This document shows, piece after piece, positions 8,088 through 17,188 of a stretch of DNA of 64,000 nucleotides (position 1 is its first letter; every line of letters begins with the position of its first letter). The notes beneath the pieces were generated by a model. That model searched no databases and was not told the origin of the DNA. It saw nothing but the letters and a program-made list of their open reading frames with translations. The stretch covers positions 504,622-568,621 of the forward strand of contig NC_015315.1 of the NCBI RefSeq assembly GCF_000193375.1. The letters run 5' to 3'. A program made the position numbers and the translations under genes. Source of the DNA: Thermoproteus uzoniensis 768-20 (GTDB taxonomy: Archaea > Thermoproteota > Thermoprotei > Thermoproteales > Thermoproteaceae).

Positions 8088-9199
8088 CGCAAAGCGTCGG
8101 CGTGGCGTCTGAAGCCCTCGTACTCGGCCAGCCTCACTGCGTATTCTCTCAGCTTGGTGTCGCCCAGAAGCCAGGCGAGGCCCACGGGCTTCATGAAGGT
8201 CAACGGCGTCACGGCCCCCCTCCACCTGGCGCTACCGCCCGTGGGGAGGACGTGCGATATCCCCGCGACATAGTCGAGGAGCGGGCTTGGGGCGTCCACC
8301 GATATGGCGCCGGCGTTCTTCACCATCTGGGCCAGCCGCGGGGCGCCCCACACCTCCAGGTGTTCGGGCGCCACCTCGTCTATTATCCTGGCCGCCTCCT
8401 CCAGCGACGAGACGGCCCGCGCCTCGAAGGAGCCCATAGAGCTGGTCCTCTCCTCCGCGTAGATCCTCCCCGCCTCCTTGACCAACGCGCGGTCTCTGGA
8501 GAGGAAGAGGGCGAAAGAAGCGGGGCCGTGCTCGAGCTGGGCCAAAGCCCCCGCGACCGCGCGCCTAGGCTCCACGCCCTCGGCGTAGACCACCAGCTCG
8601 GTCGGCCCCTCAATCCCGTCTATCCCGACGTAGCGCGAGAGGACGTACTTCGCCGCCTGGACGTAGACACCGCCGGGGCCCGCCAGCATGTCCACGCCGA
8701 TTTGAAACGCCGCGTAGGCCAGGCCCTGGGGGCCGCCGAGGCTCACGACGCCCCTCACGCCGAGCCTCTCGGCCACTGTCAAGAGCTCGGGCGTGACGCC
8801 TCTGGGAGGAGTCACCACGTAGATGTCCCTAACCCCCGCGACTTTCGCCGGGACCGCGAGCATGACAAGGGTCGATATGTACCTCGCGGGGACGTAGAGC
8901 GCGGCCCTCTCGACGGGGCGCCACGAGACGGCCCTCAAGACCCCCTCGTAGTAGTCCACAACGTCGGCGGGGCGTAGACGGGCGTAGACCCGCTCCAGCG
9001 ACCTAGCGGCCTCAAGCGCGGCCTCCACGACGGATCCGTCGGCGGCCGGATCCCCTCTAGGCTGTACAACCACCTCTCTGGGCTCTACCCCGTCGAGCCT
9101 CCTCGACCACTCCAACGCCGCGGCGAGGCCCCTGGCCTTTACGTCGTCGATAATTTCGGCGGCGGCCCTCAAGGCCTCTTCTGGAAACGGCTCCCTCAC
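8084..9199 (-). CDS. hisD: Histidinol dehydrogenase
   Basis: NAD- and zinc-dependent enzyme that oxidises histidinol to histidine in two steps. The 371-residue protein is somewhat shorter than bacterial HisD (about 430), as is common in Crenarchaeota. Recognisable blocks: YVPARYISTLVMLAVPAKVAG, the GPTELVVYAEG metal/substrate loop, the QLEHGPASFALFLS segment and the C-terminal HVLPTGGSARWRGAVTP region with the catalytic His. GTG start at 9199, with the box CTATTTAAG (9218-9226) 23-24 nt upstream on the same strand. First gene of the hisDE unit. Confidence 0.94.
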   Translation of the reverse strand: MREPFPEEALRAAAEIIDDVKARGLAAALEWSRRLDGVEPREVVVQPRGDPAADGSVVEAALEAARSLERVYARLRPADVVDYYEGVLRAVSWRPVERAALYVPARYISTLVMLAVPAKVAGVRDIYVVTPPRGVTPELLTVAERLGVRGVVSLGGPQGLAYAAFQIGVDMLAGPGGVYVQAAKYVLSRYVGIDGIEGPTELVVYAEGVEPRRAVAGALAQLEHGPASFALFLSRDRALVKEAGRIYAEERTSSMGSFEARAVSSLEEAARIIDEVAPEHLEVWGAPRLAQMVKNAGAISVDAPSPLLDYVAGISHVLPTGGSARWRGAVTPLTFMKPVGLAWLLGDTKLREYAVRLAEYEGFRRHADALR

Positions 9200-9217
9200 G
9201 ACGGCCCTTAAGGCCGC

Positions 9218-9226
9218 CTATTTAAG
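9218..9226 (-). promoter_or_regulatory. TATA box of hisDE
   Basis: Minus-strand CTTAAATAG centred about 23 nt upstream of the hisD GTG at 9199, the usual leaderless spacing here. Confidence 0.55.
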
Positions 9227-9263
9227 CATGACACGCCGCAATCGTCAAGCCGCACAACGCAAA

Positions 9264-9271
9264 ATTTATCA
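9264..9271 (+). promoter_or_regulatory. TATA box of surface cluster A
   Basis: ATTTATCA centred about 24-25 nt before the GTG at 9292; a second A+T stretch (AATATATA, 9271-9278) abuts it. No other box is evident before the next four genes, so it probably drives the whole cluster. Confidence 0.5.
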
Positions 9272-9291
9272 ATATATACAGGTTTCTACCC

Positions 9292-10764
9292 GTGCAGTCG
9301 ATAGAGCTCGTAGTCGTGGGGTTCGTCATAGTGTTCTTCATAGCCATCACGTTCTACGTGGCTGGGGCGCTGTCGGCACAGCCCCAGGCCCAGCAGGCAG
9401 AGCTGAACGTAATGGCCCAACAGATACTGCAGAGGATAACCACATACAGCGCATACAACCTGTCGCAGGATGTAGGGGTGGCCGATCCCAACGCGCCCGG
9501 CTACCTGAGCGACTACGCCATAGACTATCTGGCAATGGCGTCCGCCCAGCTGTCCGGATACCCGGCGTGTTATATGAATAAAACACAAAGCGAGCTCGCC
9601 AGTACAGTAGGCTCTACCGTATACCTGGTCGGCTACGGTTATGTCATACCCAACCTAATACAGGGCACGCTGAACTTGACGGCCATAGCGCGCAATCTCT
9701 TCGGGAATAACTATAATAGATACGACGTGGAGATCCAGATAAAGCCGCTGGTCAGAATGGCCATATGCCCCTATGTAACCGTCACGGTCTCCGGGAAATC
9801 CGTTACGTTTAAGAACACCGGGAGTCCTATATGCCGCCAGTTCTACTCGGCGATGGGACAGAGCCTAACCAACGGTACAGTATACATAGTCGCCAGAGGA
9901 TCCTCCGCGAACCCATCTGGCAACGTAATCTACACAGTTTACTACTGCACAATACAACAGTCTAGTTCTAATTCGAAATCCGCAAGCACTTGCTACCCGC
10001 CGTATACTACGAGAACAGCGCTTGCGCCGCTTGGATCTAGCCCCATAGGCGGTTATTACTACAGCTACGCCGTGGCGCAGATGCCGACCTATGTCAGCTT
10101 TACGCAGATAGTAGGCGGATCCTCACCGCCATCGGCAGCTCTGGTTATCTATGCCCAGAAGGTGGACTACCCCTACAGCGCGACCTTCTACGTGTTTAAC
10201 TCTACGCCGGTATCTCTAATATATGGCGCGCCCTTCCCCGGAAATACGGCCACCAGACTCTACCTGATACATGACGCCGATTACTTACAGCCAGGCACAA
10301 CCACTCCCTGCGACGGAAGGCTGGCTAACCCATCGGGCAATCCGCCTAGTGGTAGGTCCGCTAATGGCATAAGGTACATCACTCTATATACAAGCCAGGG
10401 CCTTGTTAATTACGGCTCGAACATAACACTAAATCCAAGCAGTCAGCAAGTCCAGCCATGTGGACTATGCCAGAATCCTAGTTGTACCGCTTGTTGGCTT
10501 GATTTGCCGACAGACGCATTGCTCGCATTGGTATCTGTGGAGGCTAATTCTAACTCAGTAAATATACCGAAGGTTGCTCTCGTCCCCATACCGCTGTTCC
10601 CCGCGCCGCCAGCCACCGACGTTGATATAAAGACGTGGCTTAGGTGGGGCTTCTCAACCGCGCCCCAGGTCTACGCGGCCTCTGCCTGGGGCGTCTTCAA
10701 CTCGCTCACCACGACCTACCTCGTCAACGTGACGGTCTACGAATATCCCGGGCCTGTAAGATGA
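9292..10764 (+). CDS. Membrane-anchored secreted protein, cluster A gene 1
   Basis: A 490-residue protein I do not recognise. It has one N-terminal hydrophobic helix (residues 6-27, VVVGFVIVFFIAITFYVAGA) preceded by only a few residues, then an Ala/Gln-rich amphipathic stretch, the shape of an archaeal pilin or pseudopilin. The rest is extracytoplasmic in character: many N-glycosylation sequons (NLS, NKT, NLT, NGT), Tyr/Ser/Pro richness and several Cys, including a cluster near residue 395 (CGLCQNPSCTACW). GTG start 9292 has a TATA box about 25 nt upstream. It overlaps the next gene by four bases. Base composition falls in the second half (10,300-10,560) relative to neighbours. Confidence 0.75.
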   Translation: MQSIELVVVGFVIVFFIAITFYVAGALSAQPQAQQAELNVMAQQILQRITTYSAYNLSQDVGVADPNAPGYLSDYAIDYLAMASAQLSGYPACYMNKTQSELASTVGSTVYLVGYGYVIPNLIQGTLNLTAIARNLFGNNYNRYDVEIQIKPLVRMAICPYVTVTVSGKSVTFKNTGSPICRQFYSAMGQSLTNGTVYIVARGSSANPSGNVIYTVYYCTIQQSSSNSKSASTCYPPYTTRTALAPLGSSPIGGYYYSYAVAQMPTYVSFTQIVGGSSPPSAALVIYAQKVDYPYSATFYVFNSTPVSLIYGAPFPGNTATRLYLIHDADYLQPGTTTPCDGRLANPSGNPPSGRSANGIRYITLYTSQGLVNYGSNITLNPSSQQVQPCGLCQNPSCTACWLDLPTDALLALVSVEANSNSVNIPKVALVPIPLFPAPPATDVDIKTWLRWGFSTAPQVYAASAWGVFNSLTTTYLVNVTVYEYPGPVR

Positions 10765-11204
10765 GGTGGGTCCTCGAGCTCCTCTTCGCCGTATTGTTGG
10801 TGGCGCTAGCCATCTACGCCATGACGCTGTTGCCTAGAAGCCCCGTATCGACGACCATGGGCAGACAAGACGTCGAGACGGCCTACAACACCCTCCTCCA
10901 GCTCTCCCTAAGCCCCACGTTCCTCAACGCGCTCGACTCCGCGATATGCTCCGGCAGTCCGGCTGCCGTTAAGTCGGCCCTCGACTCGCTGATCCCGCAG
11001 TCGTACATATACAACTTCACGGTGTATCTGGCCGGCGGCTCCCCGCCGCCTTGCCTAGTATGCGCGACGTGGAACCAGAAGCTCCTCTCGGTAGCCCGGC
11101 CCACGGGCTGGGGAGGATCGGCCTCCTCCTCGTCGGCCGCCGTCTCCGCCGTCCTCCCCGACGGCACCCAGGTCAAGATAGTGCTGTACGTGGCGAGGCC
11201 ATGA
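10761..11204 (+). CDS. Small pilin-like secreted protein, cluster A gene 2
   Basis: A 147-residue protein with a single N-terminal membrane helix (MRWVLELLFAVLLVALAIYA) and a 120-residue Ser/Pro-rich exterior domain holding three Cys, two of them in PPPCLVCATW. No family is recognised. The ATG overlaps the preceding stop (ATGA at 10761), which defines the start and implies translational coupling; the same overlap joins it to the next gene. The compact size and N-terminal anchor suggest a minor pilin or pseudopilin that caps or bridges the larger cluster A proteins, but this is inference from layout. Confidence 0.72.
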   Translation: MRWVLELLFAVLLVALAIYAMTLLPRSPVSTTMGRQDVETAYNTLLQLSLSPTFLNALDSAICSGSPAAVKSALDSLIPQSYIYNFTVYLAGGSPPPCLVCATWNQKLLSVARPTGWGGSASSSSAAVSAVLPDGTQVKIVLYVARP

Positions 11205-14200
11205 AGGGCCAGTGGATAGTCCTGACGGCGCTGGCCGTCGTCGTGGCCGTGGCGGTGATATACATGGCCTACGTCTCCTCTACCATAGTCCCCGTCGCCT
11301 CTATCCAGAGGCCCGCCTACGGCATAATGAGCCAGAACTGGCCCGAGCTGGTCCAGCTACTGTCGGGCTACGCCACGTTCCTGGCCCAGTCCGCCGCCTC
11401 GAAGATATCCTCCGGCGCGCTGGACGCCGGCCTCTACAACAACCTCCTCCAGACGCACCCCAACGATATATACTTCCAGCTACAGGCGACGTCGCAGTAC
11501 GCGGCCTCCGCCCTATCGGCGGTGGAGCAGAGCCTCATACCCCTCGGCACGTTCGTAGCGGGGAGCTACGCGATCGACCAAGGCGGCTTCGGCGGGACGC
11601 TCGGGCCCTATCCGGCCGCCGTCATTCTCAGCGACGCCTATAACTTCTCCTACTGGTGGAACATGGGCGCACTCTCGGCGCCGGGCGTCTACAAGGTCTA
11701 TAGATTCGTGGTGACGCCCTACAGCCAGATCCTGAACAGCGACTACGTAATAATCTACTCGGCCGACGTGAGGAGGCCCACTTCGGTAGGCGAGAGCTAC
11801 AGCGTCCCCATAGCCGACATACTCAACCAAGCCAGATCGGGCAACGGCTACGACGCCAGCCTGCTCAAGCAGAAGCTCTACCTCATACTGGTCAACAACA
11901 CGGCGCTGGGTCAGGCCGTACAGTACTACGTCACGCAGGGTTGTAACTACCATAACCCCAACGTGGTTGGGAACTTCAGCGCCATGCTGGCGAGGGCCTT
12001 CGTCCAGCTGCCTTGGTGGTCCGAGTACCTCAAATGCCCCTTCTGCCTCTTCGACTTCAAGATGCCGAGAGGTTCCCTAGCCTCGCCCGGCGTATCCGAC
12101 GAGGTGATGGTGCTCCTGTACAGCCAGCCCACCTCCAGCGTCTACCTGACCCTCAACATCCCGCTCATGATGCAAGCGTTCGGCAAAACGCCTCCCTCCA
12201 AGGGGCCCAACTTCTGCTACGACTCGGCCAACTACCAATACGTCTATCAGACACCGGCGTCGCCTAGCCTAAACAACAACCCCTATGCCGTCTATAACTT
12301 CAGCGGGATCAACGGCTTCTTCAACGCCGCGGCTATGGCGAGCTGGCCTAGCTCTATAACGTACAGCATGTGTCATCAAGTAGGGCCGGAGAATACGCCG
12401 ACCCCCATAGAGCAACTAGTCACAACTTCGGTCTATGGCAACAGCACCACGGGCCTCCTCCTAGGGGCGATATACCCGGCGGGCACCTACGACGTGGGCT
12501 ACCAGATATGGAACGGCTTCACGGTGCCGTCGAATTGGCCCGGCTTCCAGGTAAGGGTATTGGTGAATATAACAAATCCAAATGAGGACGAGATGGGCTA
12601 CCTAGCTCTGTTCTGGGGAGGATATGACGGGACTACCTTCCCCTGGTGTGCCGACATGGTCGCAGTACAGCCCAAGGCCAATCCGCAGGAGTTCACGTGG
12701 TCGTACTTGCCTCAGGGGTTCGGTTCGGGCCCGTGGCATATCTTCTCCTGGCAACAGGGTATAGCCTACTCATCTATGGATAGTAATAGGTGGTATATAC
12801 TCTCTATATCTCAAACAAATACTGGTAATATATATTTATCTGTATACAAGTTTTTATCTAATTCGACAGGTCCCATGACTCTGTATTCGGCTCGATGGAT
12901 CCAATCACAGTCCTTCTTGCGGAGCTTTAACATAGTATTGGGAACTGACGTGGAGGATGCCACCATGAGCACGGACTGGAACAACACCGCTGTTTACGAC
13001 TTCCTCGCTGTCAGGCCTTGGGCCTATCCAGAGCCGTCTGCGGTCTTGACAACGCTGGGCTCGGCCCCCGTCGTGAATCCGCCTCGGCAGATAGTGCTGG
13101 CCTACGGGACCACGTCCTACGTGAGGTCGTCGGCATCTCTGCTGGGCAACATATCGCTGGCTCTCGTCACCGACCTCAACATAAACCGAACTATATCTGT
13201 CAACGCAACGACGAAATACGTACTCTTCCAGAGAATCAACGCGACGTATAACCTATACACCTACGGCGTATTAGTTAAGGCCAATGCGCCTAGGAGTGCC
13301 CTCAGTACAAACTTCGCGATTTACCTAAACTATGGCGGTATTCTCTACAACTACACATGTGGAGTGGTTAACGTATGCAACCAAACGCTGGCGACTTACT
13401 ACGGATATTTCGGCGGGATCGACGTAGCTCTCTACAACGTGACCTTCCTTGTGCCCCGTCATTCGAGCTTTGCCGTCGTGGCCCAGTTGCTAGGGGCTCA
13501 GCTAGCTGTCAACAATCTGACTGTGGTACATCCCCAAGTCTACTATATCTGGAGCGGCAATTCGCTCTATCTTATCAATATAGGCAATATGGACGCCGTA
13601 TTCTATTTCCCCTGGCAGTCCGGCAGACCGATAGTTCAGTCAGTCACGCCAAACGACGGCGTCTTTGGAGCCAGGCTAGATATAGCCGGCCCGAACGGCA
13701 ACAAGTGGACTCTAGTAATAGTGCCGCCCGCCAGCGCCGTCAACGTAACTCTGACAGCCGGGCAACAAAATATCAACCTCTATGCCCCTACATGGGAACA
13801 GCAATTCCTATATCAAGCCCCTCTCGGCAGTAACTGCCGTTTGTTGCAAGTATATTTCCCATCTAACTACGCCGGCACCAATCTGACATTAATAATACCA
13901 CCAGCTATCCTTAATTCATTAGGTTTCAAAACAAGTACCTTCAACACATTAAGCTTTACAATATTCACAAGCAACGGTTGGAGCCCGCCCTTGAAATACT
14001 CAGTTGCAGGCTGGGGCGACGTCTGGCTTAACGTGGCTCAAAACAAGGGATGGTTTGCGTATAGAGGAACTTTATTACAGATATGTCCCACCTCAACTAA
14101 ACAATCATCGGCTATGAGTGCTGTAGCTATATATTATAATCCATCTATATCCCAATCGACGTATGCAATAGGCAAGTATGCCAATCTAGCCTATTATCCC

Positions 14201-14692
14201 GACGGATTCGCCGTTGTAGTGAACGCGTCTTCGCCACCTTCGCAAGTCATGCTGACCAACACGACGCAGTTCTCCGCATGGTGTTCTATCGGCACGCCTG
14301 CTGGTAGCTTTATAGCAATATTCAGAGGAAGTTCTGGTTTTTCGCCTTGGCTTAACCAGTATGCCGGCTACTGCTATAACCAGTTTATCTGGAATACCAA
14401 TGGCACGGGCTCCGAGATCTACTTCGTGCTTGCTTTGACTAAACAGTTTGCTAGTTACCACATAGCGACGATGTCAAATAATCTCCTCAATACTTACGAT
14501 AAATGGTGGTTTAATTCTCTGCCTAACACGGCATACAATTCTATCTTACTAGCTTGTAGTAGCTGTAATGGGCCCTTCAAGAGCTTTAACTACGTATATG
14601 TCACTGGCACCACCTACGGCATCGTCGTGATTCCCTACACCTGGCCTCTGCCTTACTTTATATTGGACGGACAAATTTATCAGACCATATGA
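11201..14692 (+). CDS. Giant membrane-anchored surface protein, cluster A gene 3
   Basis: A 1163-residue protein of no recognised family. It begins MKGQWIVLTALAVVV, a single hydrophobic helix after an M-K-G tripeptide, and the remainder is rich in Tyr, Asn, Ser, Thr and Trp with dozens of N-glycosylation sequons, typical of archaeal surface or adhesin proteins made largely of beta strands. Residues around 495-640 resemble a jelly-roll or lectin-type domain (WNGFTVPSNWPGFQVRVLV, then WHIFSWQQG), a tentative reading. Start is fixed by the ATGA overlap at 11201. Two stretches (12,780-12,860 and 13,850-14,170) are markedly A+T-rich. The same MxGQW opening occurs at 50185 in cluster B. Confidence 0.75.
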   Translation: MKGQWIVLTALAVVVAVAVIYMAYVSSTIVPVASIQRPAYGIMSQNWPELVQLLSGYATFLAQSAASKISSGALDAGLYNNLLQTHPNDIYFQLQATSQYAASALSAVEQSLIPLGTFVAGSYAIDQGGFGGTLGPYPAAVILSDAYNFSYWWNMGALSAPGVYKVYRFVVTPYSQILNSDYVIIYSADVRRPTSVGESYSVPIADILNQARSGNGYDASLLKQKLYLILVNNTALGQAVQYYVTQGCNYHNPNVVGNFSAMLARAFVQLPWWSEYLKCPFCLFDFKMPRGSLASPGVSDEVMVLLYSQPTSSVYLTLNIPLMMQAFGKTPPSKGPNFCYDSANYQYVYQTPASPSLNNNPYAVYNFSGINGFFNAAAMASWPSSITYSMCHQVGPENTPTPIEQLVTTSVYGNSTTGLLLGAIYPAGTYDVGYQIWNGFTVPSNWPGFQVRVLVNITNPNEDEMGYLALFWGGYDGTTFPWCADMVAVQPKANPQEFTWSYLPQGFGSGPWHIFSWQQGIAYSSMDSNRWYILSISQTNTGNIYLSVYKFLSNSTGPMTLYSARWIQSQSFLRSFNIVLGTDVEDATMSTDWNNTAVYDFLAVRPWAYPEPSAVLTTLGSAPVVNPPRQIVLAYGTTSYVRSSASLLGNISLALVTDLNINRTISVNATTKYVLFQRINATYNLYTYGVLVKANAPRSALSTNFAIYLNYGGILYNYTCGVVNVCNQTLATYYGYFGGIDVALYNVTFLVPRHSSFAVVAQLLGAQLAVNNLTVVHPQVYYIWSGNSLYLINIGNMDAVFYFPWQSGRPIVQSVTPNDGVFGARLDIAGPNGNKWTLVIVPPASAVNVTLTAGQQNINLYAPTWEQQFLYQAPLGSNCRLLQVYFPSNYAGTNLTLIIPPAILNSLGFKTSTFNTLSFTIFTSNGWSPPLKYSVAGWGDVWLNVAQNKGWFAYRGTLLQICPTSTKQSSAMSAVAIYYNPSISQSTYAIGKYANLAYYPDGFAVVVNASSPPSQVMLTNTTQFSAWCSIGTPAGSFIAIFRGSSGFSPWLNQYAGYCYNQFIWNTNGTGSEIYFVLALTKQFASYHIATMSNNLLNTYDKWWFNSLPNTAYNSILLACSSCNGPFKSFNYVYVTGTTYGIVVIPYTWPLPYFILDGQIYQTI

Positions 14693-15375
14693 GAGGCTTG
14701 GAGGCTCTGGAGGTGGCCATCCTTCTGTCGGTGTCCCTCGCTATAATATTCGCCGCAGTGCCCTATATAGTCCAGAACATATTCCAGATAGAGGCGAGCC
14801 TCGAGGCCAAGAACGTTATGGCTTTCCTGACGGCGTTGGCAGACTCGCTGGAGACCGACTTCGGCATGACTGGCGTCCAGAGGATGTACCAGTTGCCCAA
14901 CTCGTACTTCGGCTCGTTCTACGTGAGGACGCCCAGGCTCTACGTGACGGTCCAGTGCGGCGGCGTGTCGCAGACCTACGTGTTCAGAGAGGCCGTGATC
15001 GGCTACAACTCGACCTACGTCGAGTTCGGCAACTCGATGCTTAGAGGCCTCAACGGCTCCCTCGCAGTGCCTATAGGCGAGCCTGTGGTGGCCGTAAACT
15101 CGACCTACCCGAGGACTGTGAGGCTCTACAGCCGCGTCGTCTTCGTCAACGGGACCAACTCGCTGTACCTCTACACGATCTCGGCCTCCTTCACGCAACA
15201 AGGCAACGGCGGCGTCCTCGCCTACGTGGTAGGTCCGCTGAACTCCACGTCGATTAGTTGCGGCGGAAGCGTCAACGTCGTAGTGCAGAGCAGGCTGGGC
15301 TCCAAGACCGTCTCGTTCAACAACATCAAGAACATCTACATAGTCTGGAACAACATCACCCTTATCTGGAAATGA
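14689..15375 (+). CDS. Pilin-like protein, cluster A gene 4
   Basis: A 228-residue protein opening MRGLEALEVAILLSVSLAI: a basic residue and Gly directly before a hydrophobic helix that starts with a Glu-containing segment, which fits the archaeal class III (PibD/EppA/FlaK) prepilin leader with cleavage after R-G. The body is extracytoplasmic, with repeated NST/NGS/NGT sequons and two Cys. Start fixed by an ATGA overlap with the preceding gene at 14689. A matching A24 prepilin peptidase is encoded at 58965. Which filament it belongs to cannot be told from sequence. Confidence 0.75.
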   Translation: MRGLEALEVAILLSVSLAIIFAAVPYIVQNIFQIEASLEAKNVMAFLTALADSLETDFGMTGVQRMYQLPNSYFGSFYVRTPRLYVTVQCGGVSQTYVFREAVIGYNSTYVEFGNSMLRGLNGSLAVPIGEPVVAVNSTYPRTVRLYSRVVFVNGTNSLYLYTISASFTQQGNGGVLAYVVGPLNSTSISCGGSVNVVVQSRLGSKTVSFNNIKNIYIVWNNITLIWK

Positions 15376-15956
15376 GAGGCATATCGGCGATCGAGGCGGC
15401 CATACTCTTCGGCTTCATGGCCGCCGCGTACCTCCTCGCCTCATACCTCGTGTGGCTGCTGTCGTACCAAGCCTTCCAGCAAGAGGCGGCCACCACCGCT
15501 AAGCTGATGGCGCGTTACGTGGCCTCGCAAGTGGCCGACCTAGCGTCCTCGTCGTTGACGCCGGGGGTGAGGTCCATCAGCTACAAGCTGTTTCTCCCGA
15601 CGCAGTTCCCCAACTTCGACGCGTACTCCTACTCCATAGCGCTGGTCAACAACTCCACTAGGCCGGGCACCGTCTCGCTCTACGTGGTGCTGAACTTCAC
15701 GGCATATCGCGGGTCGTTCGCGGCGAGCCTCTACAGGGTCTCGTCGTTCGCCTACAGCCTAAACGCCTCGTTCGCAGGCGTGAGGATATACGCCACGAAC
15801 TTCGACGGCGTGATTGGGGGGTCCTCATGCGTCGTCCCGTCCCCGGTGGCGCCCGGCCTAAACGCCGTCAACCTCACGCGGCCGGGATGCGGCGCCCTTT
15901 GGTACGCTCCTACGCCGGCCAACTACAAGCTTCTGACCGTCGTGAGGAGCGGCTAG
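15372..15956 (+). CDS. Pilin-like protein, cluster A gene 5
   Basis: A 194-residue protein opening MRGISAIEAAILFGFMAAAYLLAS, again R-G followed at once by a hydrophobic helix with an internal Glu, the hallmark that aligns pilin subunits. The exterior domain has NNST and NFT sequons and two Cys. ATGA overlap with gene 4 at 15372. It is the last gene of cluster A; mptE starts at the base after its stop codon, so the polycistron may continue into a pterin biosynthesis gene. Confidence 0.75.
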   Translation: MRGISAIEAAILFGFMAAAYLLASYLVWLLSYQAFQQEAATTAKLMARYVASQVADLASSSLTPGVRSISYKLFLPTQFPNFDAYSYSIALVNNSTRPGTVSLYVVLNFTAYRGSFAASLYRVSSFAYSLNASFAGVRIYATNFDGVIGGSSCVVPSPVAPGLNAVNLTRPGCGALWYAPTPANYKLLTVVRSG

Positions 15957-16571
15957 ATGTGGCTCGTCGACCCCCTCGAGTGGCAGTACGCGATGTCTCT
16001 GGCCAGATCGCTTCTGCCGGAGCTCTCCTACTCCCGCGATATCGAGGCGGCGCTCGCCGCGTCTAAGCTCGGCGGGCTTCCCCTCGAAGCGTTGAGGCGG
16101 CTCGATTGGTCGCGCCCCGTGATCTACATGCCGCCCTTCGAGAAGCTCGCCGAGGGATCCATCGTGGTGGCCGTTGAGGGGTTCACCGCCCGACGCCTCG
16201 TCACGATGGGTATTAAACCCGACATAGTGGTGACCGATCTCGACTTCGAGCCGGAGTCGGCGGGGCTGGGCTCGCTGGCGGTCGTCCACGCCCACGGCGA
16301 TAACGTGGAGAGGCTTCAATCGGCGCCTCCCCGTAGGGTCTTCACGGTCCAAGTCCCGCCTCCGCCAGGCACGGCGAACGTGGGGGGCTTCACCGACGGC
16401 GATAGGGCGGCGTATCTGGCCTACGCCATGGGCGCGCGGGAGATAACCGTGAGCGGCTTCTACCCAGACGTGCCCGTGAAGCGCCGCGATTCCGTAAAGG
16501 CCAGGAAGCTGGCTCTGGCAAGGGCCCTTCTGGCCCGCCTATCGAGGAGAGTCCCACTGCGCTTTCTCTGA
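15957..16571 (+). CDS. mptE: 6-hydroxymethyl-7,8-dihydropterin pyrophosphokinase, MptE-like
   Basis: A DUF115/MptE-family protein (204 residues), the archaeal replacement for FolK that activates the pterin precursor of folate or methanopterin-type cofactors. Seen motifs: VVAVEGFTARRL, DIVVTDLDFEP, VVHAHGDN and GGFTDGDRAA, which together form the nucleotide and metal site of the family. The ATG immediately follows the cluster A stop codon. Its C-terminus overlaps the convergent 102-residue gene by 33 bases. Its place behind a surface-protein cluster looks like operon hitch-hiking rather than a functional link. Confidence 0.85.
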   Translation: MWLVDPLEWQYAMSLARSLLPELSYSRDIEAALAASKLGGLPLEALRRLDWSRPVIYMPPFEKLAEGSIVVAVEGFTARRLVTMGIKPDIVVTDLDFEPESAGLGSLAVVHAHGDNVERLQSAPPRRVFTVQVPPPPGTANVGGFTDGDRAAYLAYAMGAREITVSGFYPDVPVKRRDSVKARKLALARALLARLSRRVPLRFL

Positions 16572-16847
16572 GAACGCGGCCAGCATCTCGAGGGATCTCG
16601 CCAGTTGCCTAAGCCGCTCCCCGTCGTCCTCGAACTCCAGATACTTCTCCACCGGTATCTTCATGTCCATCATGTCCTCGCCAGCGATATATACACAGAG
16701 CGCGCCTCTGCACACGGTCAGCGTGTATATGGTCCTATAGGGATACAGCTCTGTGTAGTACCAGAGAAACCCGCCTATGGCTCTGAGGGCCTCCACCACC
16801 CTCGGGTCCCGCGACAGCTTCGCTATCCTCCCCTTGTCCACATCCAT
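16539..16847 (-). CDS. Conserved-looking hypothetical protein downstream of fixX
   Basis: A 102-residue soluble protein I do not recognise. It has an N-terminal helical part (GRIAKLSRDPRVVEALRAI), a central beta-rich stretch with two Cys (TVCRGALCVYIAG) and a helical acidic C-terminus. It lies 38 nt downstream of fixX on the same strand and probably belongs to that transcript; its last 33 bases overlap mptE tail to tail. A small accessory to the FixCX complex is possible but unsupported by any motif. Confidence 0.6.
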   Translation of the reverse strand: MDVDKGRIAKLSRDPRVVEALRAIGGFLWYYTELYPYRTIYTLTVCRGALCVYIAGEDMMDMKIPVEKYLEFEDDGERLRQLARSLEMLAAFSEKAQWDSPR

Positions 16848-16885
16848 ACGTGGACCGCGTTTTCAATTTATAAAGAGTCGCCGCT

Positions 16886-17188
16886 CTACGAGAACCTGTA
16901 CCAGACGCCCATGCCGGAGCGGGGGTAATTCCAGTCTATGTTCTCGTAGGGGCACACCACGCGGCAAGTCCCGCACTCTAGACAAGCCTCGGTGCTCAGC
17001 ACCACTATGTCGCCTTGTTGCACGTAGCATTTGGCGGGGCACATGTAGGTACAGGGCTTCTTCTCGCAGAGCCTGCACTTCTCGGGGTCCTTTATCTTTA
17101 TGTGGGGCCTGTATATATCGGTGTCCCATGCGTTTACGTTAAGCCTCTCCTCTATGGTCAAGAACTTAACGGCTTGTTGGGCGCTCAT
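16886..17188 (-). CDS. fixX: FixX-like ferredoxin subunit
   Basis: A 100-residue ferredoxin-like protein of the FixX/EtfX family. The first motif CRLCEKKPCTYMCPAKC carries four Cys with an insertion and the second, CLECGTCRVVCP, is a normal CxxCxxCxxxCP. The C-terminal IDWNYPRSGMGVWYRF is characteristic of FixX. It relays electrons between the FixC flavoprotein and the quinone pool at the membrane. Four-base overlap with fixC (17185-17188), so the two are coupled. Together with etfBA it completes the EtfABCX gene set. Confidence 0.93.
   Translation of the reverse strand: MSAQQAVKFLTIEERLNVNAWDTDIYRPHIKIKDPEKCRLCEKKPCTYMCPAKCYVQQGDIVVLSTEACLECGTCRVVCPYENIDWNYPRSGMGVWYRFS

Noticed and set aside
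8088-8225. Longer hisE frame starting at 8225
   Set aside because: The extra 46 residues read hisD out of frame. The ATG at 8087 overlaps the hisD stop in the usual ATGA manner.
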